A stretch of DNA of 64,000 nt, from NCBI RefSeq assembly GCF_947493765.1, contig NZ_CANLSZ010000010.1, positions 26,926-90,925 of the forward strand, written 5' to 3'. This DNA is from an uncultured Arthrobacter sp. Its GTDB lineage: Bacteria; Actinomycetota; Actinomycetes; Actinomycetales; Micrococcaceae. The translations under genes were made by a program, and so were the position numbers. The notes below the pieces were generated by a model. It was given only the letters and a program-made list of their open reading frames with translations, was not told the origin of the DNA and ran no database searches. Below are positions 35,338-42,980 of this stretch, piece by piece; the first letter of the stretch is position 1; every line of letters begins with the position of its first letter.

Positions 35338-36597
35338 GTGTCCGCTGAAGCCTTCCTGACCGACTTCCACGAGGTCGCGACCATCGGCGCCACGAGCGGG
35401 AACGGCGTGGAACGCCAGGCCGCGACGCCGGAGGACGGCCGGACCCGGACCTGGTTCGCCGAATGGGCAGCGCGGCAGGGCTGGCCCGTCCGCGTGGACG
35501 GCATCGGCAACATGTTCGCGCTGCTGGAGTGGACACCCGGAGCGCCCTTCGTGCTCATCGGATCCCACCTGGACAGCCAGCCGCTGGCCGGGCGCTTCGA
35601 CGGCGCCTTCGGCGTCGTCGCAGCCCTGCACGCCGCACGGACCATCAGCGAACAGATCGCGGCCTCGGATCCCCCCACGCACAATCTCGCCGTCGTCAAC
35701 TGGTTCAACGAGGAGGGTGCCCGCTTCCCGCCGTCGCTCATGGGCAGCTCCGTCTACGCCGGGCTGATGGACCAGGAGGACATGCTGGCGGTGCAGGATC
35801 TCGACGGCGTCTCCGTCCGGGACGCCCTGGGCGGGATCGGTTTCCTCGGCACGGATGAGCGCCCGGAGGCCGTCGCCTACGCCGAGGTGCACATCGAGCA
35901 GGGCCGCCGGCTCGAGCGCGAGTCCCTGGCACTCGGGGCGGTCGATTCGAGCTGGTACACGCAGAAGCTCGACATCGAGGTGCTCGGCGAGCAGTCCCAC
36001 ACCGGCGCCACCGCCATGGCGGACCGCCATGATGCCCTGCTCGGGGCGGCGAGAGTGGTCCAGCTCGTCCACGAGGTGACGAAGGAGTTCGAGGAGGAGG
36101 CCATGGTCTCCTCCGTCGGCCGGTTCAACGTGGAGCCGAACTCACCCATCGTCGTCGCCCGCCGGGTGCACCTGGTGGCGGACCTGCGCTCGGGGGACCC
36201 GGACATCGTGGCGGCTGCCCGGGCGAGTCTCATGCGTGACATCGAGGCGTTCGCCGAGGAACAGCACCTGCAGATCACGGTCAGGGACTTCGACGTCCGC
36301 CCTGTCCAACACTTCCCGGAGAACGGCGTGGAGCTCACCGAGAAGGTGGCGGCCAGGCTCGGACTCGGGATCCGCCGCATCCAGACCATGGCGGGACATG
36401 ACTCCGTGGCCATGAACAGCATGGTTCCCTCCGTGATGCTGTTCATCCCGTCGGTGGACGGCGTCTCCCACTGCGAACGTGAGTTCACCACCGACGACGA
36501 CATGGTCTCCGGTCTCCGCGCCCTCACCGACGTGGCCACCGAACTGATCCATGGGGCACTGACCACCAGCACAACAGAGAAAGCAGGTGAAGGATGA
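35338..36597 (+). CDS. Zn-dependent hydrolase, N-carbamoyl-amino acid / ureidopropionase type
   Basis: A 419-residue M20-type hydrolase of the HyuC/AmaB family. Metal-site motifs are IGSHLDSQPLAGRFDGA, WFNEEGARFPPSLMGS and AGHDSVAMNSMVPSVM, with CEREF near the end. GTG 35338 follows a GAAGGAG site. Together with an omega-aminotransferase this recalls beta-ureidopropionase followed by beta-alanine aminotransferase of reductive pyrimidine catabolism, but no dihydropyrimidinase of the usual type is present. It is a second, divergent paralogue of the enzyme at 4955-6220. Confidence 0.88.
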   Translation: MSAEAFLTDFHEVATIGATSGNGVERQAATPEDGRTRTWFAEWAARQGWPVRVDGIGNMFALLEWTPGAPFVLIGSHLDSQPLAGRFDGAFGVVAALHAARTISEQIAASDPPTHNLAVVNWFNEEGARFPPSLMGSSVYAGLMDQEDMLAVQDLDGVSVRDALGGIGFLGTDERPEAVAYAEVHIEQGRRLERESLALGAVDSSWYTQKLDIEVLGEQSHTGATAMADRHDALLGAARVVQLVHEVTKEFEEEAMVSSVGRFNVEPNSPIVVARRVHLVADLRSGDPDIVAAARASLMRDIEAFAEEQHLQITVRDFDVRPVQHFPENGVELTEKVAARLGLGIRRIQTMAGHDSVAMNSMVPSVMLFIPSVDGVSHCEREFTTDDDMVSGLRALTDVATELIHGALTTSTTEKAGEG

Positions 36598-36818
36598 AAA
36601 AGCGAACGTTCACCACGATCTTCACGATCGTGTCCGTGGCGGCGTTCCTGCCGCTGATCTTCCCGCTCTACGGTTTCGCGAATCGCGAGATGCCGATCGT
36701 TCTCGGTTTCCCGTTCAGCTTCTTCTGGGTGATCCTCTGGGTGCTCATCGTGTTCGTCGCGGTGATCGTCCTCTACTTCCTGGACCCCGAGCACAAGCAG
36801 CAGGAGGGTGAGGACTGA
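36594..36818 (+). CDS. DUF3311-like small membrane protein
   Basis: A 74-residue protein with two membrane helices and the small-subunit pattern PLYGFANREMPIVLGFPFSFFW. Proteins of this type are usually encoded just before sodium:solute symporters, as here, and probably assist them. It overlaps the hydrolase gene by four bases and touches the symporter start by one base. Confidence 0.8.
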   Translation: MKKRTFTTIFTIVSVAAFLPLIFPLYGFANREMPIVLGFPFSFFWVILWVLIVFVAVIVLYFLDPEHKQQEGED

Positions 36819-38317
36819 TGCAGGACTGGCAATGGGCACTCATGATCATGCTGGCCTATCTGGCCGTCGCACTTCTCATCGGCCTCTGGGCGGGCAAGGG
36901 CCGCGGCGGATCCGTCAGTGAATTCGCCGTCGCCGGCCGTACCCTCGGCATCCTCGTCACGGCCTGCCTCATGGGCGGTGCGGTCTTCAGTGCGTTCTCG
37001 TTCCTCGGCGCACCGGGCTGGGCCTTCGACCGCGGCGCACCGGCGTACTACATCATCGTCTACACGGCGTTCGGCATCCTGCCCTGGTACATCATCGGTC
37101 CGAAGATCCGGAAGATCGGCCAGCGCCTCGATCTCTACACCGTCTCCGGTTTCCTCTTCGCACGCTTCCGCAACCGGGCCATCCCCGTGCTGATCGCCGT
37201 CATCGCGCTCTTCGCCTTCGTGCAGTACCTCGCGACGCAGATGAAGGGCATGGCGTACATCTTCAACATCATGACCGACGGGAAGGTCCCGTTCTGGCTC
37301 GGCGCCCTGGCCGCCTACGGCATCGTGGTGGTCTACGTGGCCACCGGCGGATTGCGCGCCGCCGCCTGGTCCGACGTCTTCCAGGCCATCCTGATGGTGG
37401 TGATCTCCTGGGTCATCGGGATCGTCGTCGTCGTCCAGCTCCACGGCAGCACCGGCACCATGTTCTCCAGCATCGCCCGCGATCGGCCAGGGTTCCTGGA
37501 GATCGGCTCCGAGGGCTCCACGATGTCGGCCACGGCCTACACCACCACCATCCTGGTGTCCCTCGTCGGCATCCTGATGTGGCCGCACCTGTTCTCGAAG
37601 TCGTACTCGTCGCGGCCCGTCACCATCAAGCGCACCGTGCTGATCTACCCGATCTTCGCCCTGTTCCTGATCCCGCTGCTGCTCGCCGGCTTCGCAGCGA
37701 TCGGCGCCGTGCAGTCGGGCGACGTCGTCCCCGACGAGATCCTCCCCCACCTGATCACCAATGTGCTCCAGATGCCCGGGTGGCTCTACGGCCTCGTGGG
37801 TGCCGGTGCGCTGGCAGCCGCCATGTCGTCGGCCGACGCGATCACGCACAGCGCGTCCATGGAGTTCACGAACGGCGTCGTCCACCAGATCAGGCCCGAC
37901 ATGCCGGAGCAGCGGACGCTCGTGACCATGCGGACCGCCGTCGTCGTCATCGGTGGAGCCGCCTACCTCATCGCGGTATTCGGCGGGCAGGGACTCATCG
38001 CCCTGCTGCTCGGCGCGTACGGGTCGATCGTGCAGTTCGCCCCGGCCGTCTACAGCGCCCTCTACTGGCGCCGGGCCACGGCTCCCGGCGTGATCGCCGG
38101 GCTGCTCGTGGGCGCCCTGGTGAACTACTACTACCAGTTCGCGGCCGAGCCGCTGTTCGACATCAACCCTGGCATCCTGGGGCTGATTGCGAACGTCGTC
38201 GTCATGGTCGGTCTGAGCTTCGCCACGAAGCCACCGGCAGTCGAGGCGATCGATGGTTTCGTGGATATCGACGGCGTCGTCGCCCGGGAGAAAGGGCTGA
38301 GGACTTCCGTGCGGTAG
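36818..38317 (+). CDS. sodium:solute symporter (SSS family)
   Basis: A 499-residue, about thirteen-helix symporter. Family features include an N-terminal SEFAVAGRTLG, GAPGWAFDRG, and the conserved SSADAITHSASMEF segment near residue 340. It is the last gene of the aminotransferase operon and most likely brings in the operon's carboxylate or ureide substrate with sodium. A strong hairpin terminator follows at 38339. Confidence 0.92.
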   Translation: MQDWQWALMIMLAYLAVALLIGLWAGKGRGGSVSEFAVAGRTLGILVTACLMGGAVFSAFSFLGAPGWAFDRGAPAYYIIVYTAFGILPWYIIGPKIRKIGQRLDLYTVSGFLFARFRNRAIPVLIAVIALFAFVQYLATQMKGMAYIFNIMTDGKVPFWLGALAAYGIVVVYVATGGLRAAAWSDVFQAILMVVISWVIGIVVVVQLHGSTGTMFSSIARDRPGFLEIGSEGSTMSATAYTTTILVSLVGILMWPHLFSKSYSSRPVTIKRTVLIYPIFALFLIPLLLAGFAAIGAVQSGDVVPDEILPHLITNVLQMPGWLYGLVGAGALAAAMSSADAITHSASMEFTNGVVHQIRPDMPEQRTLVTMRTAVVVIGGAAYLIAVFGGQGLIALLLGAYGSIVQFAPAVYSALYWRRATAPGVIAGLLVGALVNYYYQFAAEPLFDINPGILGLIANVVVMVGLSFATKPPAVEAIDGFVDIDGVVAREKGLRTSVR

Positions 38318-38338
38318 CGAGCACCCTGACATACAGAG

Positions 38339-38365
38339 AGGCCGGCTCCCCGAGGGAGCCGGCCT
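38339..38365. terminator. strong hairpin between convergent genes
   Basis: A 12-bp perfect stem, AGGCCGGCTCCC (38339-38350) with GGGAGCCGGCCT (38354-38365), three-base loop, between the symporter and hxlA. The T run is weak, but position and stability suggest termination on both strands. Confidence 0.75.
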
Positions 38366-38400
38366 TCCTGCGCACTACTCCCTCTGGGGAGTCGGGAGGA

Positions 38401-39024
38401 TCAGCTGATGGCGTCGCGCAGTGCGCGGGCGGCCTCGGCGGGATCATCGGTGCCGTAGATGCCGCTGCCGATGACGGCGACGTCGGCACCCGAGGCCTGC
38501 ACGTTTTTGATGGTGTCGAGCTCCACACCACCGGCGACGGAGAACGGGACGCCGGCCTTCTTGCCCGCGGTCAGCAGGGTGCCCAGGTCGTAGCCGTCCT
38601 GGGCCTGCTCGTCGAGGCCCGCGTGGAACTCGACGAACTCGGCACCGAGGTCGGTGACCTCCTTGGCCCGGGCGGCCTTGTCGTCGACGCCGATGAGGTC
38701 CACCACGACGCCGCGGCCGTAGTCCTTCCCTGCCTTGATGGCGCCGGCGATCGTGGAGTCATCGGCCACGCCGAGGACCGTCATGAGGTCGGCGCCCGCC
38801 TCGAAGGCCGCACCGGCCTCGAGCTCTCCGGTGTCCATGGTCTTCAGGTCCGCGAAGACGATCTTGTCGGGGTGGGCCGCCTTGATCGCGGTGACCGCGG
38901 CAAGACCGGCGTTCTTCACCAGCGGGGTGCCGAGTTCGATGATGTCGACGTACTCGGCCACCTTCCCGGAGAGTTCGAGGGCGTCCTCGAGGGTCAGTAC
39001 GTCCATGGCGAGTTGCAGTTTCAT
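38401..39024 (-). CDS. hxlA: 3-hexulose-6-phosphate synthase
   Basis: A 207-residue orotidine-decarboxylase-fold enzyme that condenses formaldehyde with ribulose 5-phosphate. Landmarks are QLAMDVLTLEDAL, the catalytic DLKTMDTGELEA, GADLMTVLGVADD, EFHAGLDEQ and SVAGGVELDTI. AAAGGA precedes ATG 39024. With hxlB just upstream it forms the ribulose monophosphate route, used for formaldehyde detoxification or assimilation. Ends near the terminator at 38339. Confidence 0.95.
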   Translation of the reverse strand: MKLQLAMDVLTLEDALELSGKVAEYVDIIELGTPLVKNAGLAAVTAIKAAHPDKIVFADLKTMDTGELEAGAAFEAGADLMTVLGVADDSTIAGAIKAGKDYGRGVVVDLIGVDDKAARAKEVTDLGAEFVEFHAGLDEQAQDGYDLGTLLTAGKKAGVPFSVAGGVELDTIKNVQASGADVAVIGSGIYGTDDPAEAARALRDAIS

Positions 39025-39087
39025 TGGTGTCCTTTGCTTGCTGGGGATGGAAGAGGAGGGTGGAGCGCCGGTGGAGGTTCGCGTGCT

Positions 39088-39663
39088 CTACTCGAGGTTC
39101 GCGTGCCGGGGCCAGAGGTCCTCGGCGGGTGTGCCGTCGGACTGCCAGAGCGTGTGGAAGACGGCGTCGAGCACCAGCAGCAGCGCCTGCTCGAAGAGGC
39201 TCCCCGAGTACTGGTGGGAAGCAGCGCCGCTGTGGTCCGTCTTCTGCGCGGCGGGGATGACGACGACGGCGTGGGCAATACTCGCGAGCGTCGACTCGCC
39301 GTCGGTGGTCAGCACCGCGACGCGGGCGCCCTCGGAGACCGACGTCTGCGCTGCTGCGACTGCGGCGGCCGTGGTGCCGGACCCGGACGCGACGATCAGG
39401 AGATCACCCGAGCCGATGGCCGGCGTCGTCGTCTCGCCCACCACGTGGACGGTCAGGCCGAGGTGCATGAGGCGCATGGCGTGCATGCGCAGGGCGAGGC
39501 CGCTGCGTCCGCCGCCGGTGACGAAGACTCGCTGAGCCTGCTGGATCTCGGAGACGAGAGCTGCGAGCTGGTCCTCCTGCAGGCCGTCCGCCGTTCCGGC
39601 GAGTTCGTCCTGGACGAGGCGGAGGCTTGCGGTGACCGAGGGTGTGTTCGATGAGTCAGTCAA
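39088..39663 (-). CDS. hxlB: 6-phospho-3-hexuloisomerase
   Basis: A 191-residue SIS-domain isomerase turning hexulose 6-phosphate into fructose 6-phosphate, with VFVTGGGRSGLALRMHAMRL, HVVGETTTPAIGSGDLLIVASGSG and the family C-terminal segment. It starts at TTG 39663, supported by a GAGAGGAG site; there is no ATG nearby. It precedes hxlA by 63 bases in the same operon. A palindrome upstream at 39723 is the probable control site. Confidence 0.93.
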   Translation of the reverse strand: MTDSSNTPSVTASLRLVQDELAGTADGLQEDQLAALVSEIQQAQRVFVTGGGRSGLALRMHAMRLMHLGLTVHVVGETTTPAIGSGDLLIVASGSGTTAAAVAAAQTSVSEGARVAVLTTDGESTLASIAHAVVVIPAAQKTDHSGAASHQYSGSLFEQALLLVLDAVFHTLWQSDGTPAEDLWPRHANLE

Positions 39664-39722
39664 CGATGGTGCTCCTCTCTGAAGGCTTCTGCGTGACGTC
39701 CCAGTAGATCACCGTTGCCGCA

Positions 39723-39737
39723 CGGAACAACGTTCCG
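39723..39737. promoter_or_regulatory. candidate operator of hxlBA
   Basis: CGGAACAACGTTCCG, an inverted repeat of CGGAAC around a three-base centre, about 60 bases upstream of hxlB. No regulator gene is next to it. Position suggests a formaldehyde-responsive factor; the binder is unknown. Confidence 0.4.
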
Positions 39738-39789
39738 GGCCTGGAATCGGCTAAGAGCTGACTCAGGGCCCGGGCGGCTGCATTGCCGT

Positions 39790-39806
39790 ATACCCCTAGG
39801 GGGTAT
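39790..39806. promoter_or_regulatory. CsoR-type copper operator
   Basis: ATACCCCTAGGGGGTAT matches the CsoR/RcnR-family pattern of a G/C tract inverted repeat flanked by ATA/TAT. It lies 57 bases upstream of the DUF6153 gene start and therefore in its promoter. No csoR gene is in the window, so the repressor must be elsewhere. Confidence 0.65.
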
Positions 39807-39862
39807 AGATTCAGTTGCGGGTCGGCATGATCGACGGCGGTAGCGCGAGGGAGGTGGCGGTG

Positions 39863-40381
39863 ATGGACATCAGGTCAGCACGACGTCGTCCCGCAACGCC
39901 GCACACGCCCTCCTCCGTCCTTCCGACCCTGCTCTCGCTCATCGGCCTGACCCCGGTGATCATCGGCATCCTCGCCATGCATGTGTGGATGGGCGGCCAT
40001 GGCGCCACGGCTCATCCTGGCACGGGTTCGGCGTCGACCTCCACGGCCGCGCATGCGGTCGCCGGAAACACAGCCGCCGGGACTGATTCGATCGACGAAG
40101 CGCCTGCGCACCCCGTGGACGTCACGCTTGCTGCGCTGACGGCATCCGGTGGTCACGGCGACCAGACCGTGCTCGTGGGATGCGGTACGGACTGTTCGGG
40201 CGAGATGACGCTGGGCATGTGCGTCCTGGCCCTTGTGCTCGTGGGGATCGCCTGGCTCCTCACACCGACCGGCCGCGTCCTGGCATCCTCCCTGCCCCCG
40301 CGGGGACCACCCCTGATGCACTGGACCTCCCGCGCAGTCCCGGCTCCATCACTGACTCAGCTCTGCATCAGCCGCACGTAG
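39863..40381 (+). CDS. DUF6153-like membrane protein
   Basis: A 172-residue protein with an N-terminal membrane segment (TLLSLIGLTPVIIGILAMHVWM) followed by His/Met-containing GGHG, an Ala/Thr/Ser-rich middle, and a second hydrophobic stretch (GMCVLALVLVGIAWLL). ATG 39863 has a GGGAGGTGG site, which is better than the upstream ATG in the same frame. Pairing with a DUF305 gene downstream and a CsoR-type box upstream supports a role in copper handling, by context. Confidence 0.7.
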   Translation: MDIRSARRRPATPHTPSSVLPTLLSLIGLTPVIIGILAMHVWMGGHGATAHPGTGSASTSTAAHAVAGNTAAGTDSIDEAPAHPVDVTLAALTASGGHGDQTVLVGCGTDCSGEMTLGMCVLALVLVGIAWLLTPTGRVLASSLPPRGPPLMHWTSRAVPAPSLTQLCISRT

Positions 40382-40529
40382 AATCCGCGGCCCGTTCCGC
40401 CACTGGCGGTAGGGCCGGATCTCCCGTGTGCCCTCGCCCGCCTCACGGCCTGCACTCGGCACATACCGCCCCTCGATCGGGCGGAAGCGATTGACAGCAC
40501 ACCCTTTTCGAGTTCTGAAGGATCAGACC

Positions 40530-41198
40530 ATGATGAAGCATTCCCTTTCCCTTGCCGCCCTGAGCCTTGCGGCAGTACTCACCCTCTCCGCCTGCGGGAC
40601 CGACGACGGCTCGACCGCCGGCACCGGTACCGGCAGCACCGACACCTCCAGCTCGGCAGCTGCAGCCCCCGCCACGAGTGGGCCGGGCGGAGCGTCGCCG
40701 TCCGGTGATGCGACGGCGAGTACACGCTCCGACCCCGCAGCGGACGAGCACAACGCCGCGGACGTCATGTTCGCGCAGATGATGCTCCCACACCACGAGC
40801 AGGCCGTGGAGATGAGCGAGCTGATGCTCGGGAAGGACGGCGTCAGCCCCGAGATCGCGGACCTCGCCTCTCGGATCAAGGCCGCTCAAAGCCCCGAGAT
40901 CGAGACCATGAAGAGCTGGCTCGAGACGTGGGACAGCCCCATGGGCGGAGAGGACGGCCATGGCATGGGCGGGATGATGAGCGAGGACGAGATGGCCGAC
41001 CTCGAATCCGCCGATGGTCCAGAAGCGTCCCGCATATTCCTCGAGTCCATGACGGCCCACCACGAGGGCGCGATCGACATGGCGCGCACCGAGATCGACA
41101 ACGGCGAGTACCCAGACACCCTTGCCATGGCCGAGACGATCGTGGAGACCCAGCAGGCCGAGATCGAGGAGATGAAGGGCTTCCGCGCGGATCTGTGA
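40530..41198 (+). CDS. DUF305 copper-binding-type lipoprotein
   Basis: A 222-residue lipoprotein (lipobox TLSAC) with a Thr/Ser/Gly-rich linker and a DUF305 four-helix domain that has two repeats of the diagnostic motif, MLPHHEQAVEM and TAHHEGAIDM, plus a Met/Gly/His-rich loop GGEDGHGMGGMM. Members such as CopM bind copper or silver outside the membrane. GAAGGA precedes ATG 40530. Likely co-transcribed with the DUF6153 gene and induced by copper. Confidence 0.88.
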   Translation: MMKHSLSLAALSLAAVLTLSACGTDDGSTAGTGTGSTDTSSSAAAAPATSGPGGASPSGDATASTRSDPAADEHNAADVMFAQMMLPHHEQAVEMSELMLGKDGVSPEIADLASRIKAAQSPEIETMKSWLETWDSPMGGEDGHGMGGMMSEDEMADLESADGPEASRIFLESMTAHHEGAIDMARTEIDNGEYPDTLAMAETIVETQQAEIEEMKGFRADL

Positions 41199-41354
41199 TT
41201 CGCACAGGGCTCTGATGCAATCCTGGCCGCGATCCTGCCAACGAGAGCTTGATCGGCGGACCGGATTGCCCCTGAACGGGCGCCGGCGTGGAGGTCCCGT
41301 CCCCTTCATGCCGGCACCGCTTCGACCATCGAGCCCTATCGGTCGGCAGCTAGG

Positions 41355-41371
41355 TTTGCTACATTTGCTAC
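41355..41371 (+). promoter_or_regulatory. direct repeat before the vapBC2 operon
   Basis: TTTGCTAC occurs twice, nine bases apart in register, ending just before the CGGAGG ribosome site of the antitoxin gene. Antitoxins of this class bind such short repeats for autoregulation; the role here is inferred from place. Confidence 0.4.
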
Positions 41372-41381
41372 GGAGGCTCCT

Positions 41382-41648
41382 ATGACAATAATCCCGCATC
41401 GCGAGCTACGAAACCAGAGCAGCAAAATCCTCGAACGTGTCAAGAACGGCGAGACGATCAGCGTCACCAACAACGGCGAGGTTGCCGCAACACTCGTCCC
41501 GCCGTCCCGCACTCCCTACGAGCAACTGCTCCGCTCAGGCGGTATACGCCCCGCGCCCGCAGGAAGAGTCGACTTCCGATTGTTACAGCGCGTAGAGATC
41601 GAGGACACGTCTGCCGACATTCTTTCTGATCTTCGCGGTGATCGATGA
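41382..41648 (+). CDS. vapB: Phd/YefM-type antitoxin (module 2)
   Basis: An 88-residue antitoxin of the Phd/YefM fold (IPHRELRNQSSKILERVKNGETISVTNNGEVAATLVP) with a C-terminal acidic tail. A CGGAGG site precedes ATG 41382. Overlaps the PIN toxin gene by four bases. Confidence 0.9.
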   Translation: MTIIPHRELRNQSSKILERVKNGETISVTNNGEVAATLVPPSRTPYEQLLRSGGIRPAPAGRVDFRLLQRVEIEDTSADILSDLRGDR

Positions 41649-42040
41649 TCGCCTATTTGGATACGTCCGCTGCCCTGAAGCTTCTGGTCGAGGAGCACGA
41701 GTCCGAACACGTGGCCGAGTACCTATCAGGTACGCCGAATCTCGACATCGTGGCCTCCATGCTCCTTCACACCGAACTGCACTGCGCATCACAAAGACGA
41801 GCGGCTATATCGCCCGCCTTGGTGAACGCGGTTCTGAGAGGGGTGGATCTAGCCGATGCCACGCGATCAGACTTCCTGGTTGCTGCAGCACTTCCAGGAC
41901 GGCTCAGGAGCGCCGATGCACTTCACCTCGCGACGGCGATCCGCCTCGAAGCCGACATCCTGGTGACCTACGACGCAGAAATGGGCGTAGCCGCTATCCA
42001 AGCCGGTCTCACTGTCGAATCGCCGGGGGCCGGACAGTAG
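41645..42040 (+). CDS. vapC: VapC-type PIN-domain toxin (module 2)
   Basis: A 131-residue PIN ribonuclease with D6 in AYLDTSAALKLL, Glu in HTELHCAS, Asp in SADALHLATAI and Asp in VTYDAEMG, so all four metal ligands are intact. Coupled to the antitoxin by a 4-base overlap. It converges on the PD-(D/E)XK-like gene with 15 bases between. Confidence 0.92.
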   Translation: MIAYLDTSAALKLLVEEHESEHVAEYLSGTPNLDIVASMLLHTELHCASQRRAAISPALVNAVLRGVDLADATRSDFLVAAALPGRLRSADALHLATAIRLEADILVTYDAEMGVAAIQAGLTVESPGAGQ

Positions 42041-42055
42041 CCATTGGCCACAGCC

Positions 42056-42898
42056 TCAAGCGTGCCAGGACACTGCGCTGATCACCTGGTTCGCGGTTCG
42101 ATGTACGGCGGCATCGGTGCTGATATTTCCGCAGGAGAAGGCGGCCCGCTGCGTACTCACCGATGCGAGCAGGTCCTCCCAGGAGATCCAGCAGACGACG
42201 TCGTCGAGCCGGTCCATCAACTCTTCCTCAGTCGGCCCCGTGTTTCCCGCCCGCTCGAGGACGGCGGGCAGGTGCAGCCTGACGGCGTCCTTCAGCGACA
42301 TCGTGCCGAGTCCCCTGACGGAGACGGGAGGCTCGACGCCGAGGAGGAACAACAGTGGAGTGCGGTCCCCCGCGTTGTTCATGACGGTCACGTACTCACG
42401 GGCAAGCTGCTCCGGCTGGAAGGCGCTGGTCCTGATGCGCTTCGCCTCGACGAAGGCGAAGACCCTCGGGCTAAGGATCAGCGCGTCCGGCTGCACGATG
42501 AACTTCTGTGCCACCACGGCGGGATTCACCGACATGTCCCCGGGAAGCAGCGACAGCCGCGCGGACTCGGCCTCGTCCGCCAGTATCTCCCGGACCTCGT
42601 CGGCACCTGAGCAGGAATCCACGACCGCCGCGAGGAAATGCGTCCTCGGCAGCAGGTCCAGACCGATGAGCACCTCAGCCGTGAGGACGTTCTCCATTCC
42701 TCGGCCACCACGGCGGTAGTTCACGGCTTTCTCCCACGAGATCTCCTCAAGGAGTCGGGTGATCATCGACGGCGGAGCGGGGTCATGGTCCATGGACGAA
42801 GTCTTGCCGATCCCTCCGAGCATTCCGGCAAGCGCGCCGCCCGAACGATCCGGACGATCCGGACGATCCGGACGATCCGGACGATCCGGACGATCCAT
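42056..42898 (-). CDS. uncharacterised protein with PD-(D/E)XK-like motif
   Basis: About 280 residues, family not recognised. It contains VQPDALIL followed twelve residues later by FAFVEAKRIR, the spacing and hydrophobicity of a PD-(D/E)XK nuclease core (D138, E151, K153 in this frame), with an upstream helix GRGMENVLTAEVLIGLDLL offering the conserved Glu and a downstream FQPEQLAREY. The C-terminal half is helical with no clear domain. The N-terminus is a DRP repeat; the start could be ATG 42898 (near GGGGTGAG) or ATG 42793, after the repeat. Possible restriction-type or repair nuclease next to a toxin-antitoxin pair; function is inference. Confidence 0.6.
   Translation of the reverse strand: MDRPDRPDRPDRPDRPDRSGGALAGMLGGIGKTSSMDHDPAPPSMITRLLEEISWEKAVNYRRGGRGMENVLTAEVLIGLDLLPRTHFLAAVVDSCSGADEVREILADEAESARLSLLPGDMSVNPAVVAQKFIVQPDALILSPRVFAFVEAKRIRTSAFQPEQLAREYVTVMNNAGDRTPLLFLLGVEPPVSVRGLGTMSLKDAVRLHLPAVLERAGNTGPTEEELMDRLDDVVCWISWEDLLASVSTQRAAFSCGNISTDAAVHRTANQVISAVSWHA
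42846..42896 (-). repeat. 9-bp tandem repeat encoding Asp-Arg-Pro
   Basis: Five full and one partial copies of CGATCCGGA on the plus strand, read on the minus strand as (DRP)n at the N-terminus of the PD-(D/E)XK-like protein. Copies are identical, which suggests recent expansion by slippage. Confidence 0.9.
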
Positions 42899-42980
42899 TC
42901 TCACCCCGCGATAACCCCGCTTCTCCTGCCGCGTGACCGGCCTCACACTCGTATTCATCACCGCCTACGCAGGGAGTGTC

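Noticed and set aside
36773..38332. 519-codon minus-strand open frame over the symporter
   Set aside because: Antisense shadow of an SSS symporter with clear membrane helices on the plus strand.
42846..42896. CRISPR array
   Set aside because: The 9-bp units abut without spacers and encode DRP in frame, so it is a coding tandem repeat. No repeat-spacer pattern occurs elsewhere.
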